A stretch of DNA of 64,000 nucleotides from Buttiauxella agrestis ATCC 33320 (GTDB taxonomy: Bacteria; Pseudomonadota; Gammaproteobacteria; Enterobacterales; Enterobacteriaceae): the NCBI GenBank assembly GCA_024169445.1, contig JALKFA010000001.1:5022001-5086000 (forward strand). The letters are read 5' to 3'. Positions 63,122-64,000 of this stretch are shown piece by piece. The notes under the pieces are model-generated. The model did no database searches, had not been told where the DNA came from, and saw only the letters and a program-made list of their open reading frames with translations. Numbering within the stretch: the stretch's first letter is position 1; the number at the start of each line of letters is the position of its first letter. Position numbers and translations under genes: made by a program.

Positions 63122-63448
63122 ATGTTTAACCGTGTAAATCGAAATGATGTAGACGAAGGTGTTGATGATATTAACCGTGACGTGAACCAGCTGGCCGACA
63201 CGCTGGAAGAGGTTCTTAAATCGTTCGGTAGCGATGTTAAAGAAGAAGGGGAAGCCGCCCGCAAAAAAGCGGAATCTCTGCTCAAAGAGACACGAGCTCG
63301 CCTTCATGGTCGCACCCGTGTGAAACAAGCCGCCTGTGATGCGGTAGGTTGTGCCGATACTTATGTGCGCGACAAACCATGGCAAAGCGTGGGTATTAGC
63401 GCCGCCGTAGGTATTTTCATCGGGGCTTTATTAGCGTCCCGTCGTTAG
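63122..63448 (+). CDS. ygaM: ElaB/YqjD-family (DUF883) membrane-anchored protein YgaM
   Basis: A 108-residue tail-anchored protein: an amphipathic, charged helical N-terminal part and a C-terminal 'DKPWQSVGISAAVGIFIGALLASRR' membrane anchor, characteristic of DUF883. Relatives bind ribosomes in stationary phase; the role of YgaM itself is unclear. GGGAGAAACTA precedes the ATG; a longer upstream frame is rejected. Confidence 0.92.
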   Translation: MFNRVNRNDVDEGVDDINRDVNQLADTLEEVLKSFGSDVKEEGEAARKKAESLLKETRARLHGRTRVKQAACDAVGCADTYVRDKPWQSVGISAAVGIFIGALLASRR

Positions 63449-63481
63449 CCACAAAAGTGTAGTGATAACAAATATGCGTCT

Positions 63482-63508
63482 GACCCCGGTTCTGCCGGGG
63501 TCTTTACT
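63482..63508 (+). terminator. Terminator after ygaM
   Basis: GACCCCGG-TTCTG-CCGGGGTC followed by TTTACTTTC: an 8-bp GC-rich stem with a modest T-rich tail. Confidence 0.82.
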
Positions 63509-63534
63509 TTCTTGTGGGGTGGTAAGCCAGTTAT

Positions 63535-64000
63535 GTCGGATGACGCTAACGCTTATCCGACCTACGGTTCGATTTTGACTTTGTAGGGTGGACAAGCGTT
63601 AGCGTCATCCACCATTTACGCCAGTTGTATCGGATGACGCTGCGCTTATCCGACCTATGGTTCGATTTTGACTTTGTAGGGTGGATAAGCGTTAGCGTCA
63701 TCCACCATTTACGCCAGTTGTATCGGATGACGCTGCTCTTATCCGACCTATGGTTCGATTTTGACTTTGTAGGGTGGATAAGCGTTAGCGTCATCCACCA
63801 TTTACGCCAGTTGTATCGGATGACGCAGCGCTTATCCGACCTATGGTTCGATTTTGACTTTGTAGGGTGGATAAGCGTTAGCGTCATCCACCATTTACGC
63901 CAGTTGTATCGGATGACGCTGCTCTTATCCGACCTATGGTTCGATTTTGACTTTGTAGGGTGGATAAGCGTTAGCGTCATCCACCATTTACGCCAGTTGT
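63535..64000. repeat. Tandem REP/BIME array, 93-bp unit, five copies, continuing past the window
   Basis: The motif TCGGATGACGC begins at 63536, 63630, 63723, 63816 and 63909, giving a 93-94 bp period. Each unit has two inverted REP cores (CTTATCCGACCTA and GGATAAGCGTTAGCGTCATC) and the constant spacers GGTTCGATTTTGACTTTG and CACCATTTACGCCAGTTG. The spacers differ from those of the 35-kb array, so the two arrays expanded independently. Confidence 0.92.

Noticed and set aside
63546-63980. 144-residue tandem-repeat protein on the - strand
   Set aside because: It is the translation of a 93-bp REP/BIME array; the period is a multiple of three, which keeps the frame open. No ribosome-binding site or family.
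1-64000. tRNA or rRNA genes
   Set aside because: None recognised on either strand by reading; a tRNAscan run would be the decisive check.

Overview
The window is enterobacterial chromosome. The right edge carries the conserved ygaV-ygaP-alaE-ygaC-ygaM block, and the window also has ydhS, a Salmonella-type cbi/cob operon, two ERIC elements (one exactly 127 bp) and many REP/BIME repeats. A chromosomal qnrB-type gene and a glutamate-mutase/methylaspartase cluster suggest a Citrobacter-, Buttiauxella- or Kluyvera-like member of the Enterobacteriaceae. The species cannot be fixed from sequence reading alone.

Layout. (1) 1-11.7 kb: part of a flagellar locus. The end of flhA and an MltD-like lytic transglycosylase lie on the + strand. 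A sigma54-type activator gene and fliE-F-G-H-I-J lie on the - strand, followed by a ParM/StbA-type actin gene, a small overlapping gene resembling ParR in layout, and fliO. The embedded actin-like pair is the most unusual feature of the window. (2) 11.7-18.7 kb: accessory zone with an IS110-family element, a Ner/Nlp-type regulator remnant, an AbiEi/AbiEii-type toxin-antitoxin pair, an unknown gene, ydhS, and a qnrB-like pentapeptide gene under a textbook LexA box. (3) 18.7-33.8 kb: one long leftward cobalamin operon, cbiABCDETF-H-KLMNQOP-cobUST, behind a cobalamin riboswitch. cbiG and cbiJ, present in the Salmonella operon, are absent here. (4) 34.2-37.7 kb: a PduX-like threonine kinase, an 88-bp tandem BIME array, cobD and a stand-alone SUMT (cobA-type), which complete cobalamin precursor and side-arm supply.

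(5) 38.3-49.5 kb: a glutamate-degradation operon. It encodes B12-dependent glutamate mutase (glmS, glmL, glmE), methylaspartate ammonia-lyase, an AtuA/DUF1446 plus DUF4387 pair of unknown role, a DAACS transporter, an exported glutaminase, a class I fumarase that could act as mesaconase, and a cob(I)alamin adenosyltransferase. A LysR regulator follows on the opposite strand. Blocks 3-5 make functional sense together: the coenzyme is made, adenosylated and used by neighbouring genes. (6) 50.9-53.1 kb: small housekeeping or unknown genes, a RIO-type kinase and an ERIC element. (7) 53.2-60.4 kb: a 5-oxoprolinase-type operon (pxpA, fused pxpB-pxpC, DUF1445, a biotin-carboxylase/BCCP fusion, an NRAMP-like transporter) with a divergent GntR regulator. 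(8) 60.5-64 kb: ygaV, ygaP, a DUF2158 gene, alaE, ygaC, ygaM, then a 93-bp tandem REP/BIME array that runs off the window.
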